Of a DNA stretch of 6,092 nt, positions 5,781-6,092 are shown one piece after another. The DNA comes from Alphaproteobacteria bacterium (GTDB taxonomy: Bacteria > Pseudomonadota > Alphaproteobacteria > GCA-2731375), in NCBI GenBank assembly GCA_030746295.1, contig JASLMY010000269.1, positions 1 to 6,092 on the forward strand, in the 5' to 3' direction. Under the pieces are notes generated by a model. It was not told the DNA's origin, did not search any database, and saw only the letters and a program-made list of their open reading frames with translations. A program made the translations under genes and the position numbers. Numbering within the stretch: position 1 is the stretch's first letter; each line of letters begins with the position of its first letter.

Positions 5781-5842
5781 CGTCACTCCTGCGGAAGCGG
5801 GAGTCCAGACGATGCTGGATTCCCGCGGCCGCGGGAATGACG
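5781..5842. repeat. Composite palindromic repeat (dRS3-like ATTCCC-N8-GGGAAT unit, inverted pair)
   Basis: Two 28-bp units face each other across a 6-bp spacer (5781-5808 and 5815-5842) and match at 23 of 28 positions as inverted copies. Each unit is itself palindromic. The right unit contains a perfect 20-bp palindrome at 5819-5838 of form ATTCCC(N8)GGGAAT; the left one (5785-5804) is degenerate. The layout matches the short repeats scattered between genes in many proteobacteria and resembles Neisseria dRS3. It lies 15 nt after the stop of the upstream SDR, so it could also end that transcript or protect its 3' end, though no U-tract follows. Confidence 0.75.
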
Positions 5843-5857
5843 GGCTGAGAACGGTCG

Positions 5858-6092
5858 TCACCAGAGCGAGCCGGCAGAGACGGTCAGGTCTTGCATGGTA
5901 ATGCCGAGCGCCTGGTCGGAGCAGAGGAAGAGCGCCAGCGCCCCGATCTCGCTCGGTTGGATCAGCCGGCCCTGTGGGTTGTCGGCCTCGACGTCGGCAA
6001 TGTAGGCGTTGCCGCTTCGGTCTTCCTGCTTCTCGGCGATGTCGGTCATCCAATCGCGGCCGAAGTCGGTGTCGACCCAGGTCGGGCTGATG
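5858..6092 (-). CDS. Short-chain dehydrogenase/reductase, C-terminal part (FabG-like)
   Basis: Seventy-seven C-terminal residues are in the window, and the 5' part lies beyond the right edge. The visible sequence starts ISPTWVDTDF, the post-catalytic loop of classical SDRs that closes over the cofactor. It continues with GRLIQPSEIGALALFLCSDQA and ends ITMQDLTVSAGSLW, the standard C-terminal pattern of FabG-like SDRs. The Rossmann and catalytic YxxxK regions are outside the window. The reading frame is open from the edge to the TGA. Its ending differs from that of the neighbouring complete SDR, so the two are not a recent tandem duplication. It is separated from the main cluster by a gap of about 150 bp carrying a repeat. 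It may be the last gene of a preceding unit or an earlier gene of the same one. Confidence 0.88.
   Translation of the reverse strand, partial: ISPTWVDTDFGRDWMTDIAEKQEDRSGNAYIADVEADNPQGRLIQPSEIGALALFLCSDQALGITMQDLTVSAGSLW

Noticed and set aside
5781..5842. CRISPR array or insertion sequence end
   Set aside because: There are only two inverted units, with no direct repeat-spacer series, no transposase and no target-site duplication seen.
5763..6053. Small ORF containing PRPRESSIVWTPASAGVT-like sequence downstream of the partial SDR
   Set aside because: That peptide is the translation of the palindromic repeat at 5781-5842, and the rest is an out-of-frame shadow of the SDR C-terminus.

Overview
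The window is strongly GC-rich with dense, mostly co-directional coding. It looks like the chromosome of a GC-rich proteobacterium, most plausibly an alphaproteobacterium. That is an inference from base composition, from the protein families and from a dispersed ATTCCC(N8)GGGAAT-type palindromic repeat. No marker gene is present, so the taxon is not settled.

Every supported gene lies on the minus strand, so transcription runs from high to low coordinates. At the right edge is the C-terminal part of a FabG-like short-chain dehydrogenase/reductase (SDR; 5858-6092, 5' end outside the window). A gap of about 150 bp follows. It holds a two-unit inverted repeat (5781-5842) and an interrupted palindrome (5731-5755). 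A compact cluster then follows: a complete SDR (4964-5707); a feruloyl-CoA-synthase-like acyl-CoA ligase with a GTG start (3110-4948); a crotonase-fold protein lacking both usual catalytic glutamates (2284-3075); an 87-bp gap with a perfect 11-bp-stem hairpin (2247-2275); an SMP-30/gluconolactonase-type beta-propeller (1276-2196); an isocitrate lyase/PEP mutase superfamily lyase with a KKCGH motif (332-1264); a DUF4387 protein of unknown function (33-335); and the first 12 codons of another gene (1-36). The last three genes are joined by two 4-bp ATGA stop/start overlaps, a sign of translational coupling.

Taken together, the set reads as a catabolic operon for a carboxylic acid. The ligase would activate the acid to its CoA thioester. 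The crotonase and the SDR would act on the acyl chain or an alcohol/ketone intermediate. The SMP-30 protein would open a lactone, and the ICL/PEPM-type enzyme would cleave a C-C bond of a 2-hydroxy (di)carboxylate to a 2-oxo acid or similar. The substrate is not evident. The ligase resembles feruloyl-CoA synthases, but the crotonase lacks the glutamate used by hydroxycinnamoyl-CoA hydratase-lyase and no vanillin dehydrogenase is visible, so a standard ferulate route is not supported. The most unusual element is the tight coupling of an ICL/PEPM lyase to a DUF4387 protein inside this CoA-dependent cluster.
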